Shown one piece after another: positions 42,216-51,388 of a stretch of DNA of 64,000 bases (the first letter of the stretch is position 1; each line of letters begins with the position of its first letter). The notes under the pieces were generated by a model. It did no database searches. It was not told the DNA's origin and saw only the letters and a program-made list of their open reading frames with translations. Source of the DNA: Pontibacillus chungwhensis (lineage in GTDB: Bacteria; Bacillota; Bacilli; Bacillales; BH030062); NCBI RefSeq assembly GCF_030166655.1, contig NZ_CP126446.1, forward strand, positions 682,001 through 746,000, given 5' to 3'. The translations under genes were made by a program, and so were the position numbers.

Positions 42216-43568
42216 CGAAGTTTGAGAAGGGGCTTTTCTCTGTACATATAAAAGACGTGCAAATAGAGCGATGGCTCCAGCTGCGAGACCTATAATGAGC
42301 CCCATCCAATAGCCGGCAGGCCCAAAGAAGGTATACGTTGCCATAAGATAGCCGCTTGGAAGGCCAATGACCCAGTAGGAAACAAGAGCCATTATGAGCG
42401 TGATGTTGACATCTTTATAGCCTCTTAGGGCACCTTGAATCGGTGCTCCAAAGGCATCAGAAAGCTGGAAGAATATAGCGTAATAGAGAAAATGCTTCGT
42501 CATTTCAATGACTTCAGGGCGATCATTGTATAGTCGTGCCACCGGATCATCAAAGACATAGATCGCAATACCACATAAAATCGACAGCACTACTGCAATG
42601 CTTATCCCAAGATAGCTGTACTGTTTAGCGTGTTCCCGTCGATTACCTCCGGCTTCAAACCCCACTGCAATTGTAAGCGCCATGGCAATGCTAAGTGGGA
42701 TCATATATAAGAACGAAGCGAAGTTAATCGCTGCTTGGTGAGCTGCGATCGTATTCGTATTATAAGTGCTCATAAGGATTGTTACAGCCGAGAAGATACT
42801 TACTTCAAAAAAGATGGCAAATCCAATGGGCACTCCAATCTTAAGCTGATTCCACCAGGCCCGAAGTGAGGGCTTCTCTAAAATACTGAAAATCGAATAG
42901 GTCGAAAATGGGCGGACACGGACAAGGAGGAAAATGGTGAACAATAACGTTACCCAGTAGGTTAGAGATGTGGCAATGCCTGCACCTACTCCTCCATAAG
43001 CCGGGAGACCGAACTTCCCAAATATAAAGACATAATTGAAAATAATGTTGAATGGCAAAGACAAAAGGGTAATGACCATTGTTACCCTCGTTTGACCAAG
43101 CGCATCTATAAAGGAGCGAAGACCATTATAGATGAATAATGGAATAATGCCCGTACTTAGCGCAATCAGGTATTGCTTAGCGATGGTGCGCACCTCTGGT
43201 TCTAACTCCATCATGTTTAAAATTGGGTTCAAGATAAAGGAACCAATGATCAAAACGACCAGGGCCAGCAGGGTTGAAAGATAGACGCCTTGCCTTACGG
43301 CACTAGGTACGTCTTGTTTCTGATCTGCCCCGGTTAATTGTGCTACGATAGGGGAAAGGGCTAACATAATTCCGTTGATTCCTGTAAAGATCGGAACCCA
43401 TAGACTAGATCCTATGGCAACTCCGGCAAGATCTTCTGCCCCTGCATTTCCTGACATCACGGTGTCAAAGAAATTCATTGCATACATACCAAGCTGTGTT
43501 ACAAGAATAGGACCTAAAATAATAAGAAATAATTTAGTTTTTTCTTGCCATGTATCAGTTTTGTACAT
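42204..43568 (-). CDS. MATE family multidrug efflux transporter
   Basis: 454 residues; AAAAGGAAGAG precedes the ATG on the minus strand. Twelve membrane helices in two homologous MatE halves: LGMYAMNFFDTVMSGNAGAE and IGVPIGFAIFFEVSIFSAVT begin the two, and the usual AGVAIGSSLWVPIFTGINGI and LGISIAVVLSILCG stretches follow. It exports cationic drugs or dyes using Na+ or H+ gradients; Na+ is likely in a halophile, an inference. It is convergent with the small ORF and divergent from the murG-like gene. Confidence 0.85.
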   Translation of the reverse strand: MYKTDTWQEKTKLFLIILGPILVTQLGMYAMNFFDTVMSGNAGAEDLAGVAIGSSLWVPIFTGINGIMLALSPIVAQLTGADQKQDVPSAVRQGVYLSTLLALVVLIIGSFILNPILNMMELEPEVRTIAKQYLIALSTGIIPLFIYNGLRSFIDALGQTRVTMVITLLSLPFNIIFNYVFIFGKFGLPAYGGVGAGIATSLTYWVTLLFTIFLLVRVRPFSTYSIFSILEKPSLRAWWNQLKIGVPIGFAIFFEVSIFSAVTILMSTYNTNTIAAHQAAINFASFLYMIPLSIAMALTIAVGFEAGGNRREHAKQYSYLGISIAVVLSILCGIAIYVFDDPVARLYNDRPEVIEMTKHFLYYAIFFQLSDAFGAPIQGALRGYKDVNITLIMALVSYWVIGLPSGYLMATYTFFGPAGYWMGLIIGLAAGAIALFARLLYVQRKAPSQTSKSQ

Positions 43569-43681
43569 GAAACTCTTCCTTTTATCCGAAATTTCTTTTA
43601 CGATAAGGGGGATTATAGCATAGATTCAACCGTAACTGTGAAAATTTGAGAATGTTTCTATATAGAAAGGACGTCAAAGTT

Positions 43682-44758
43682 ATGAACACGAAGCGTATAC
43701 TCTTTACTGGAGGGGGAACGGCAGGGCATGTGATTGTGAATCTTGCTCTTATACCAGAATTTCAAAAAGAGGGATGGGAAGTTGATTATATCGGTTCTCA
43801 TGAAGGGATCGAACGCCAATTAATCGAGTCTCTTGGAGGGGTTACCTATTACCCTATTTCAACAGGGAAGCTGCGCCGTTATTTCTCGAAAGAAAACTTT
43901 AAAGATCCTTTCAAAGTTCTGAAGGGAACCGGTCAAGCTTATTCTATTATTCGTAAACGAAAGCCTAGAGTCATTTTCTCGAAAGGTGGATTCGTATCCG
44001 TTCCTGTACTATTAGCCGCACGTATGGCCGCGGTACCGTCTGTTATTCATGAATCCGATTATACACCAGGGCTTGCAAATAAATTAGCGATGCCTTTTGC
44101 GAAGAAAGTATTAGCCACTTTCCCTGAAACCATGAACCACATCTCTGATAAGAAAGCAGAGTGGGTCGGAGCTGTTGTTCGTGAAGAATTGTTCCAAGGG
44201 GATGCTGCAAGAGGTCGTGCTTTATGTGACTTCACTCGTAATAAGCCTGTTTTACTCGTTATGGGAGGAAGTATGGGCTCTAAGAAAATTAACGATGCCA
44301 TTCGAGATCAATTAGATGAACTGTTAAAAGAATTTCAGGTTGTTCATCTTTGTGGAAGAGGAAATCAGGATGAAAGTATAAATAGGCCTGGGTATGTACA
44401 GTTTGAGTATGTGAACAAAGAGTTAAATGATCTATTCGCCATGACCGACTTTGTGGTCTCTCGTGCCGGTTCAAACGCCATTTTTGAATTCCTAGCTCTG
44501 AAAAAACCAATGCTTCTTATTCCGTTGTCCAGGCATGCCAGTCGTGGGGATCAGATATTAAATGCAAACTCCTTTGAGAAGCAAGGATATGCGAGAGTCG
44601 TTGAAGAAGAAGAATTAGATGAGCAGCGATTTTTACAAGAAGTGAAGCAACTAAGAGATGAAAAAGAGACGATTCTTGAAGCGATGAGTCAGTATCAAAG
44701 CAAACGTGCTAAGGATCAGGTCATTCAAATGATTAAATCTCATGCAAAATCTAAATAA
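43682..44758 (+). CDS. murG: MurG-like UDP-GlcNAc transferase outside the dcw cluster
   Basis: 358 residues from ATG 43682 (AAAGGA ahead); the frame opens at 43646 without a site. GT28 fold: [18 protein letters not shown] (glycine-rich loop), [20 protein letters not shown], then the C-terminal half with [39 protein letters not shown] and [20 protein letters not shown], which bind UDP-GlcNAc. MurG converts lipid I to lipid II on the inner membrane face. The gene is not with other dcw genes; it is likely a second, stand-alone copy as in some alkaliphilic or halophilic bacilli. Confidence 0.8.
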   Translation: MNTKRILFTGGGTAGHVIVNLALIPEFQKEGWEVDYIGSHEGIERQLIESLGGVTYYPISTGKLRRYFSKENFKDPFKVLKGTGQAYSIIRKRKPRVIFSKGGFVSVPVLLAARMAAVPSVIHESDYTPGLANKLAMPFAKKVLATFPETMNHISDKKAEWVGAVVREELFQGDAARGRALCDFTRNKPVLLVMGGSMGSKKINDAIRDQLDELLKEFQVVHLCGRGNQDESINRPGYVQFEYVNKELNDLFAMTDFVVSRAGSNAIFEFLALKKPMLLIPLSRHASRGDQILNANSFEKQGYARVVEEEELDEQRFLQEVKQLRDEKETILEAMSQYQSKRAKDQVIQMIKSHAKSK

Positions 44759-44768
44759 CAATCGATAC

Positions 44769-44800
44769 TCCGTCCCGTGGATTTCTTGGGGCGGTTTTAT
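44769..44800 (+). terminator. Weak terminator after murG
   Basis: CCGTCCC and GGGGCGG pair with one wobble across an 11-base loop; TTTTAT follows. Confidence 0.5.
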
Positions 44801-44874
44801 TTGGAAAGAAACTTCTATATAAGTCACCTTGTATTCTTTATAATAGAAACAGAATGATGAGGAAGGTGAACGAT

Positions 44875-45192
44875 ATGAAAGATCTGATCTGTCGTTATTG
44901 TGGAAAGAAAATTGAGAAGGATCAGCTTCGGACAGCTATTCGGCGTATGAAGATGGTTCCTTTCCATAAAGAATGCTTTGAATTACAAGAAGAAGAAACG
45001 ATATCAATGAATGAGATGTGGAAGCCGGTTAATCAAACAGGATGGACCATTACCTCTGGTGCTATGCTACTTTTTGCGATCACCATGGCGATGACAGAGT
45101 GGTTAGGGAACATCGGAGATTTGTTAGGGGTCTTTGCGCTCTATCCTGTTATCATTCGCTTTATCTCTTTAGTGGTCTATGAAACAAGATAA
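44875..45192 (+). CDS. Zinc-ribbon membrane protein, unknown function
   Basis: 105 residues from ATG 44875 (GAGGAAGGTG ahead, TATAAT at 44839-44844). N-terminal ICRYCGKKIEKDQ then a downstream MVPFHKECFELQEEE gives a CxxC...HxxC zinc-binding motif, followed by two membrane helices (GWTITSGAMLLFAITMAM and LLGVFALYPVIIRFISLVVY). This order is found in small Bacillaceae proteins of unknown role. Single-gene unit. Confidence 0.65.
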   Translation: MKDLICRYCGKKIEKDQLRTAIRRMKMVPFHKECFELQEEETISMNEMWKPVNQTGWTITSGAMLLFAITMAMTEWLGNIGDLLGVFALYPVIIRFISLVVYETR

Positions 45193-45309
45193 GTATTTCT
45201 TTATTTTGGAAGGTCGATGTGCTAGAGTGGGTACGTTGCTTCAAATGTGTACGTGCTCTACCACGTTTGACTCGTCATTCACATCACACCTGTGAAAGGA
45301 GAATGGCTT

Positions 45310-47589
45310 ATGAAAGAACACCCTGATTATCAAGAGGAATTAGATCGTCTCACCTTTACGAAAGTGTACATGGATTCGGTTATTGCTGCCCAAGAGTCGG
45401 ATCAGGAGACGTTAAGGAAACGCCAAGAAAGTACGGTAGCAGCCCTTGATTTCAAGGACAGTAGTTTGAAATATCAAGACATGCTGACTCATGCGAATTT
45501 TATGAAGATGTCCAAAGATCAACTAGAAAACCTCAAGAAACTCCGAAAGAAACCGTATTTCGCCCGCATTGACTATCACCGAAAAGAAAAACCTGAACGC
45601 GAAACCTTTTATATAGGGAAAGTTTCCTTGTTTGACCGTGAAACCCAACAACCGATCATTCTTGATTGGCGCTCGCCTCTTGCGAACGTCTATTACGAGG
45701 GACGCGTTGGGGATGTGAGTTATGAAGCACATGGGGAGACGTATGAGGGGAATGTTTCTTTAAAGAGGCAGTATTCAATTGAAGAAGGAGAGCTGCAAGA
45801 CTTCAGGGATATCGATATCACCACAAAAGATGACTTACTACAAGACTCCTTATCTCAGAACGCAGATCACCGCTTAACGGAAATCGTGTCTACTATTCAG
45901 GAGGAACAAAACCGAGTGATTCGCGCCGACCTTCGTAAACCGATTGTGGTCCAGGGGGCTGCTGGGAGCGGAAAGACAACCATTGCCCTGCACAGGGTGT
46001 CCTATTTCTTATATACCTTACAAGATATCTTTAGTCCTGAGGAAATGCTTATACTTGCTCCCAATCGCTTATTTATAGACTATATGAAGGAAGTTCTGCC
46101 TGAGCTAGGTGTTGAGAAGTCGAGGTCGACTACATACGTCGATTATGTAAAGCTTGTCACGAATCACTCCTTTACTGTTCAAACTCAACACGAAACGCTT
46201 ATGAACATCTTAGAACACTCTGATGAAGAGGAATCGATCTTAAGAATGGCAGAATGGAAAGGTTCTAAAGAATTTCAGCCCGTTCTTGATCAATTCCTGC
46301 AGTATATGAAGAAGGAATTTTTAGTCGAGACCGATTTAAAAATTGCCGGATTTAGAGTGGTGAATGGGAAGAAGATCAGAAAGCTCTTTGTAGAGGATTA
46401 CTCCTATTTACCTTTTTACAAACGTAAAGAGAAAATTCGCCAGGTTCTAATGAGTGACGTAAGAAGAAAGAAGAAAGTCATGCTTCAGAAGATGACAAAG
46501 AAGTATGATGATGAGCTTGATCGTGCTTTATATGGGATTAAAGATCCTGACAAACGAAAGCGACGTGTTAGTTTCTTGTTGGATCAAAAGGATGCAAAAC
46601 TAAAACAGATTGAATCAGAATCGAAAAAAGCGGTACGAGAATACATGAAGCAGTATCCCAATGATCCTTTACCAACTTATTTTAGGCGTTTCTATGAAGA
46701 GGCTGATCGTTTTCATATGTTGATGAAAGACTTTGGAACCGATTCGGACCGTGAGTTTATGAGGTCCCATACATTACGTCAGATTAAGAAGAAAACAGTG
46801 GACGCAGAAGATTTGGCAACCCTCTTATATCTTCATGCTATCCTTTACGGACTTGACCCTGATTATAAGGCTAAAAAGGTCGTTATGGATGAAGCACAGG
46901 ATTATTCGTATATGGAGTTTGTAAGCTTGAAGAGAGCATTGAATACCGATTTGTTTACGATTGTAGGGGATCTCGCTCAAGGAATTTATCAGTATCGTGG
47001 ATTAAAAGAGTGGAAGCCGATCTTAGAAGATGTGTTCCGTGCTCCAAATTATTTAACCCTACAGAAAACATACCGAACGACGATTGAAATTATGGAAGTA
47101 GCAAACAGCATACTGACGTCTATGAATGCGAACCTGCCCCTTGCAGAACCAGTATTGAGGAGAGGGGATCAACCTTCCTTTCATTCTACAAGACAAAAGG
47201 GGTGGGAAGACAACTTATTCGAAGAATATAACCGTTTAAGAAAAGAGGGCTTTAAGAGTTTCGTTCTTATTGGAAAAACAGTGAAAGAGTGTCAGCTCAT
47301 TGTTCAATCCTTAGAACCCTATGTTCCGGAAGACTCTCTTCAGTTTGTTCAAGGAGAGGAAGAGATGATGAAAGATCGCATTATTATTCTTCCTGTATAT
47401 CTAGCAAAGGGGTTAGAGTTTGATTGTGTCTTTCTGGTCAATTTAAATGAGACGTATGCCCCTTCTCTGTTGGATAGGAAACTGTTATATGTGGCCATGA
47501 CGCGGCCTTTGCATCGTCTGCAGTTTTGGGGGAAGGAACCTCAGGCCTTTCTTCTGGATGAAGTGAACGGGGAATACTATAAATCATAA
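45310..47589 (+). CDS. helD: RNA polymerase recycling motor HelD
   Basis: 759 residues from ATG 45310 (GAAAGGAGAATGG ahead). UvrD-like SF1 ATPase that releases RNA polymerase from stalled complexes in Bacillus. The long N-terminal coiled-coil arm (residues ~1-100: MDSVIAAQESDQETLRKRQE) is followed by LDWRSPLANVYYEG, Walker A VVQGAAGSGKTTIALHRVSY, then a large inserted helical bundle (~290-480, rich in Lys/Arg), Walker B KVVMDEAQDYSYMEF, VGDLAQGIYQYRG, and motif V/VI near LAKGLEFDCVFLV and YVAMTRPLHRLQF. Length fits the Gram-positive class. A strong terminator follows. Confidence 0.9.
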   Translation: MKEHPDYQEELDRLTFTKVYMDSVIAAQESDQETLRKRQESTVAALDFKDSSLKYQDMLTHANFMKMSKDQLENLKKLRKKPYFARIDYHRKEKPERETFYIGKVSLFDRETQQPIILDWRSPLANVYYEGRVGDVSYEAHGETYEGNVSLKRQYSIEEGELQDFRDIDITTKDDLLQDSLSQNADHRLTEIVSTIQEEQNRVIRADLRKPIVVQGAAGSGKTTIALHRVSYFLYTLQDIFSPEEMLILAPNRLFIDYMKEVLPELGVEKSRSTTYVDYVKLVTNHSFTVQTQHETLMNILEHSDEEESILRMAEWKGSKEFQPVLDQFLQYMKKEFLVETDLKIAGFRVVNGKKIRKLFVEDYSYLPFYKRKEKIRQVLMSDVRRKKKVMLQKMTKKYDDELDRALYGIKDPDKRKRRVSFLLDQKDAKLKQIESESKKAVREYMKQYPNDPLPTYFRRFYEEADRFHMLMKDFGTDSDREFMRSHTLRQIKKKTVDAEDLATLLYLHAILYGLDPDYKAKKVVMDEAQDYSYMEFVSLKRALNTDLFTIVGDLAQGIYQYRGLKEWKPILEDVFRAPNYLTLQKTYRTTIEIMEVANSILTSMNANLPLAEPVLRRGDQPSFHSTRQKGWEDNLFEEYNRLRKEGFKSFVLIGKTVKECQLIVQSLEPYVPEDSLQFVQGEEEMMKDRIIILPVYLAKGLEFDCVFLVNLNETYAPSLLDRKLLYVAMTRPLHRLQFWGKEPQAFLLDEVNGEYYKS

Positions 47590-47596
47590 ATAGGTG

Positions 47597-47636
47597 AAAG
47601 ACTGTCAAACCCTAGTTTGACAGTCTTTTCTTTTTG
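47597..47636 (+). terminator. helD terminator
   Basis: AAGACTGTCAAAC and GTTTGACAGTCTT, perfect 13-bp stem with a four-base loop and T-rich tail. Confidence 0.9.
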
Positions 47637-47753
47637 GGTGGTGCTCATATTCTTGGTTTATGGAATAAAAATTATGGGAAAGAGAACTTTGTAGGTTTCT
47701 GTCTAATTTTTCTGCAAATATTGATTATTCTTGTGGAATAAGGAGGAAAGTAG

Positions 47754-47825
47754 ATGATTTATGTAAGAACTAAGGATAAATTCCCTCAGTGCTATTCTTT
47801 ACATGTTCTTTACATTATACGATAA
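47754..47825 (+). CDS. 23-codon leader ORF before the betaine transporter
   Basis: AAGGAGG (47740-47746) is 7 bases before ATG 47754, the ideal spacing, and the frame ends at TAA 47823-47825. The peptide starts MIYVRTKDKFPQC and is basic with a hydrophobic end. It stands in the long 538-base region between the helD terminator and the binding-protein gene. Downstream, TACAATTGTA (47861-47870) is a perfect ten-base palindrome. No transcription start could be fixed in this region and no other feature was recognised in it. Confidence 0.4.
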   Translation: MIYVRTKDKFPQCYSLHVLYIIR

Positions 47826-48127
47826 AATATCAGTTTTGATGGAAGTGCTTCCTTTTATGTACAATTGTAAATGTTGGCATAATTATTGGAGGCGATAGAA
47901 AATTAAGGAATAATGACAACTGAATGTAAGAGAGTAAACGGTTCAACCTCTTTATCTTCTTCGGAATCCCCTCTTTCGCCTTACTATAGGCTACTATCAA
48001 TAAGCTAAGAACTTGTTTGAACGATCCACATCATTCAAGCGATCAATTTAAAAGAGTCGATTAATAGAACGCAAAACATTCGTGGAAACATGTGAAATAC
48101 TTCACAAATAATCTTTGGGGGTCTATT

Positions 48128-49126
48128 ATGCAGAAAAAATTTACGTTACTAATGAGCACTGTACTCGTACTGATTCTAGCAGCATGTAGTGGAAGTACTG
48201 AGTCAGAAGGTGACTCTATCGAAACGATCACGTTTTCAGACGCTGGTTGGGATAGTCAGCGCATACACAATCAAATCGCAGGAACGATTATCGAAAATGG
48301 CTTTGATTACGAAACAGATGTTACAACAGGATCTTCACCTGCTGTTGTACAGGGGTTAAGACAAGGTGACATCCAGGTAATGATGGAGTTTTGGGTAGAT
48401 AATATGCAAGAAGAGTACGATGAGGCTATTGAAAAAGGTGAGATTAAAGAAGCCTCTGTGAACTTTGATGATAATAAGCAAGGGTACTGGGTGCCAACCT
48501 ACGTTATTGAAGGAGATGAAGAACGTGGGATTGAACCAATGGCTCCGGATCTTAAAACGGTAGCAGACTTAAAGAAATACCCTGAATTATTCCAAGACCC
48601 AGAAGACCCTGATAAGGGAAGAGTCTACGGATCACCGTCTGGTTTTGCTGCTGACAAGATGTTGGAACCAAAATTAGATGCTTATAACTTAGATAACTTT
48701 AACTATTTCCGACCAGGGTCTTCAGCGGGACTAGCTACATCATTGGCGGATGCGTACGAAGCTGGAGATGCATGGGTTGGATACTACTGGTCCCCAACAT
48801 GGGTAACGAGTGTGTTCGATATTACGCTTTTAGAAGAACCTGAATATAACGAAGAACAGTTTAAAGAAAACTATGGAACTGAGATTCCTCCAACAAGAGT
48901 AACAGTAGCAGTTCATTCTGATCTACCTGATCAAGCACCAGAAGTTTACGATTTCCTTCAAAACTATGAAACGAGTAATAAGCTAACTCAAAGTGCTTTA
49001 GGTTACATGAAGAAAAATGAAGCAACAGCAGAGGAAGCTGCTCATTGGTGGTTGAAGGAGCATGAAGACCTGTGGACGGAATGGGTATCAGAAGACGTCG
49101 TGAAAAAAGTAAAAGACGCGATTTAA
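48128..49126 (+). CDS. opuAC: Glycine betaine-binding lipoprotein 1 (OpuAC family)
   Basis: 332 residues from ATG 48128 (GGGGG ahead). Lipobox LVLILAACSG, Cys20. The OpuAC-type domain starts ETITFSDAGWDSQRIHNQIA; GLRQGDIQVMMEFWVDN, ADKMLEPKLDAYNLDNFNYF and WVGYYWSPTWVTSVF give the tryptophans and aromatic residues that cage the quaternary ammonium in this class. The gene is first in the cluster; a hairpin at 49136-49170 separates it from the permease gene, so it is probably expressed in excess. A close paralogue lies at 51389-52387. Confidence 0.85.
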   Translation: MQKKFTLLMSTVLVLILAACSGSTESEGDSIETITFSDAGWDSQRIHNQIAGTIIENGFDYETDVTTGSSPAVVQGLRQGDIQVMMEFWVDNMQEEYDEAIEKGEIKEASVNFDDNKQGYWVPTYVIEGDEERGIEPMAPDLKTVADLKKYPELFQDPEDPDKGRVYGSPSGFAADKMLEPKLDAYNLDNFNYFRPGSSAGLATSLADAYEAGDAWVGYYWSPTWVTSVFDITLLEEPEYNEEQFKENYGTEIPPTRVTVAVHSDLPDQAPEVYDFLQNYETSNKLTQSALGYMKKNEATAEEAAHWWLKEHEDLWTEWVSEDVVKKVKDAI

Positions 49127-49135
49127 TAAAGGATA

Positions 49136-49170
49136 GGTAGATGAAGAGATCGCTCTGCCATCTACCTTTT
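49136..49170 (+). terminator. Hairpin between binding protein 1 and permease
   Basis: GGTAGATG (49136-49143) and CATCTACC (49159-49166) with an inner AGAG/CTCT stem and TTTT after it. It may be a partial terminator or processing stop that makes more binding protein than permease. Confidence 0.6.
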
Positions 49171-49206
49171 CCATCTTTATAAATATGAATAAAGCGAGGG
49201 ACCTCA

Positions 49207-50067
49207 ATGGAAGGAAATTTTCCGGATATTAAGCTTGAGATCGGAAAGTATGTAGAGAATTTTGTTTTATGGCTTAACGATGTACTTGAGCCATTTTTTG
49301 ATTTTATCTTTTTAATTGCTTCAAGAGCTATTTTGTCTATTGAAGCAGGGTTAATGTTTTTACCTTGGTGGGTGTTTATCGCCATTATCTTCGTACTAGG
49401 GTGGCGTTTTAAATCTATTACTGCCGGAATTTTATACGCTGCTTTCATGTTCCTTGTCGGGACGTTTGGGTTATGGGATGTATTAATGACAACGATTGCG
49501 ATCGTCTTAACCTCAGTGATTACATCCCTATTGCTCGGAATTCCACTTGGCATATGGATGGCATTCAGTAAGAAATTCTCGTTTATTATGCGTCCTCTAT
49601 TGGATGCGATGCAAACGATGCCGAGCTTCGTTTATTTAATACCAGCCATTTTCTTCTTTGGATTAGGAAACGTAGCTGCAGTATTTGCAACCCTTATTTA
49701 TGCATTGCCTCCTGTTATTCGATTAACAGATCTTGCTATTCGTAATGTAGATTCAGAAGTCATCGAGTCTGCTGAATCCTTTGGATCTTCGAAATGGCAA
49801 ATGCTTAAGAAAGTTCAGTTACCACAAGCCTTACCTACGATTATGGCAGGTGTGAATCAGACAACGATGATGGCGCTAGCGATGGTCGTTATCGCTTCTA
49901 TGGTTGGAGCAGGTGGTTTAGGAGAACTCGTACTTGTTTCCATTAACCGTATTGATCTGGCACTCGGTTTTGAGGCTGGAATTAGTATTGTGTTCTTAGC
50001 GATTCTTATTGACCGTGTTACAGGCGGCGTGGCTGATCGATTCCAGAAACACAGGAGGGCTGATTAA
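49207..50067 (+). CDS. opuAB: Glycine betaine ABC transporter permease (OpuAB type)
   Basis: 286 residues. Seven or eight membrane segments: an N-terminal half with FVLWLNDVLEPFFDFIFLIA, then GLWDVLMTTIAIVLTSVITS and the EAA loop ESAESFGSSKWQMLKKVQLP (contact with the ATPase). The family phrase QTMPSFVYLIPAIFFFGLGN is intact. It forms the pore for betaine uptake under osmotic stress. Its stop overlaps the ATPase start by one base (TAATG). Confidence 0.9.
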   Translation: MEGNFPDIKLEIGKYVENFVLWLNDVLEPFFDFIFLIASRAILSIEAGLMFLPWWVFIAIIFVLGWRFKSITAGILYAAFMFLVGTFGLWDVLMTTIAIVLTSVITSLLLGIPLGIWMAFSKKFSFIMRPLLDAMQTMPSFVYLIPAIFFFGLGNVAAVFATLIYALPPVIRLTDLAIRNVDSEVIESAESFGSSKWQMLKKVQLPQALPTIMAGVNQTTMMALAMVVIASMVGAGGLGELVLVSINRIDLALGFEAGISIVFLAILIDRVTGGVADRFQKHRRAD

Positions 50068-51287
50068 TGACCGTTAAAATGAGAGTAGAGCATGTATCAA
50101 AAATATTTGGTTCGAAACCTAAATCGATTATTCCGATGGTTCGTGATGGAATGGAGAAGGATCAAATTTTGAAGGAAACAGGCCATACCGTTGGTGTGTA
50201 TGATGCCTCGATGGATATTAATCAAGGAGAGATCTTCGTTATTATGGGGCTTTCCGGAAGTGGGAAGTCAACCCTTATTCGTTGTCTGAATATGCTTAAC
50301 AACCCAACGGATGGAAAGATATATGTAGATGATGAGAATATCGTGGAGTACAATCCATCTCAGTTAAAAAAATATCGCCAGGATAAGATTGCGATGGTCT
50401 TTCAGCATTTTGGTTTATTTGATCACCGCACCGTATTAGGTAATGTAGAATACGGACTTGAAATTCGAGGTGTTGAAAAGGAAGAACGCCGAGAAATTTC
50501 GATGAAGAATATCGAAATTGTAGGCCTGAAGGGGTATGAAGATAAATATCCAGGAGAGCTCTCAGGAGGAATGCAACAGCGTGTTGGACTTGCTCGCGCA
50601 TTGGCTAATGACCCAGATATTCTATTAATGGATGAACCTTTCAGTGCCCTGGATCCGTTAATTCGCCGAGAAATGCAGCTAGAGTTGTTAGACATTCAAG
50701 AACGTCTTCAGAAAACGATCATCTTTATTACTCATGATGTGAACGAGGCATTTAAAATTGGAGATCGCGTAGCGGTTATGAAAAACGGTAAAGTTGAGCA
50801 AATCGGTACGCCTGAATCGATCTTAGAGAAACCTGCAAATGAGTATATTGAGAACTTTATTGCAGACATCGATCGTTCTAAGATCTTGCAGGCAGAGCAT
50901 GTGATGATCAAGCCGAATGCCCTTGTTTCCCTTAAAGATGGACTGAATGTCGCCGTCAGGGAAATGGAAGAGAACGGGATATCCAGTGTATTTGTCGTAG
51001 ACCGACAACGGCACGTGCAAGGGATTGTAACCATTGATGATGCGGTGAATGGAATTCGTGCTAAGAAGTCATTGTCGGATGTGTTAACAACAGATGTTCA
51101 CATGGTTAAGAAAGATGAATATGTAAATGATCTAATTCCAAAAGCATTGGATTCCAAGTATCCTCTGGCTGTGTTAGGGGAGGATGATCGCTTAGAAGGG
51201 TTTATCCTAAGAGTTCATGTATTAGCAGGACTTGTAGGAGATGACATTGAAGAGCATGAAGCGGTTAAACAGTCGGTAACCATCTAA
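50067..51287 (+). CDS. opuAA: Glycine betaine ABC transporter ATPase (OpuAA type)
   Basis: 406 residues. Walker A GLSGSGKST, Q-loop MVFQHFGLFDHRT, signature LSGGMQQRVGLARALA, Walker B ILLMDEPFSALDP, H-loop FITHDVNEAF. After residue ~270 come two CBS domains (IKPNALVSLKDGLNVAVREM and DVLTTDVHMVKKDEYVNDLI), which in OpuA sense ionic strength and gate transport. Length and order are those of OpuAA. It shares its start with the permease stop. A hairpin and a second binding-protein gene follow. Confidence 0.9.
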   Translation: MTVKMRVEHVSKIFGSKPKSIIPMVRDGMEKDQILKETGHTVGVYDASMDINQGEIFVIMGLSGSGKSTLIRCLNMLNNPTDGKIYVDDENIVEYNPSQLKKYRQDKIAMVFQHFGLFDHRTVLGNVEYGLEIRGVEKEERREISMKNIEIVGLKGYEDKYPGELSGGMQQRVGLARALANDPDILLMDEPFSALDPLIRREMQLELLDIQERLQKTIIFITHDVNEAFKIGDRVAVMKNGKVEQIGTPESILEKPANEYIENFIADIDRSKILQAEHVMIKPNALVSLKDGLNVAVREMEENGISSVFVVDRQRHVQGIVTIDDAVNGIRAKKSLSDVLTTDVHMVKKDEYVNDLIPKALDSKYPLAVLGEDDRLEGFILRVHVLAGLVGDDIEEHEAVKQSVTI

Positions 51288-51330
51288 GGGAACTTTCTTA
51301 GCTTGTTGCTTTAGGAATATTTTTCAAGAG

Positions 51331-51368
51331 GTCCATCCCTATTCCCAGAAGAAGAGGGATGGACAATT
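51331..51368 (+). terminator. Hairpin between ATPase and binding protein 2
   Basis: GTCCATCCCT (51331-51340) and AGGGATGGAC (51355-51364), a perfect 10-bp stem, with AATTTT after it. Either an attenuating terminator or a 5' stabiliser of the binding-protein 2 mRNA. Confidence 0.6.
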
Positions 51369-51388
51369 TTATAATAAGGAGAAGTGGT

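Noticed and set aside
48861-49553. 230-codon open frame on the minus strand
   Set aside because: It lies across the end of one betaine-transport gene and the start of the permease, both with clear family motifs; its translation is of low complexity with no ribosome site.
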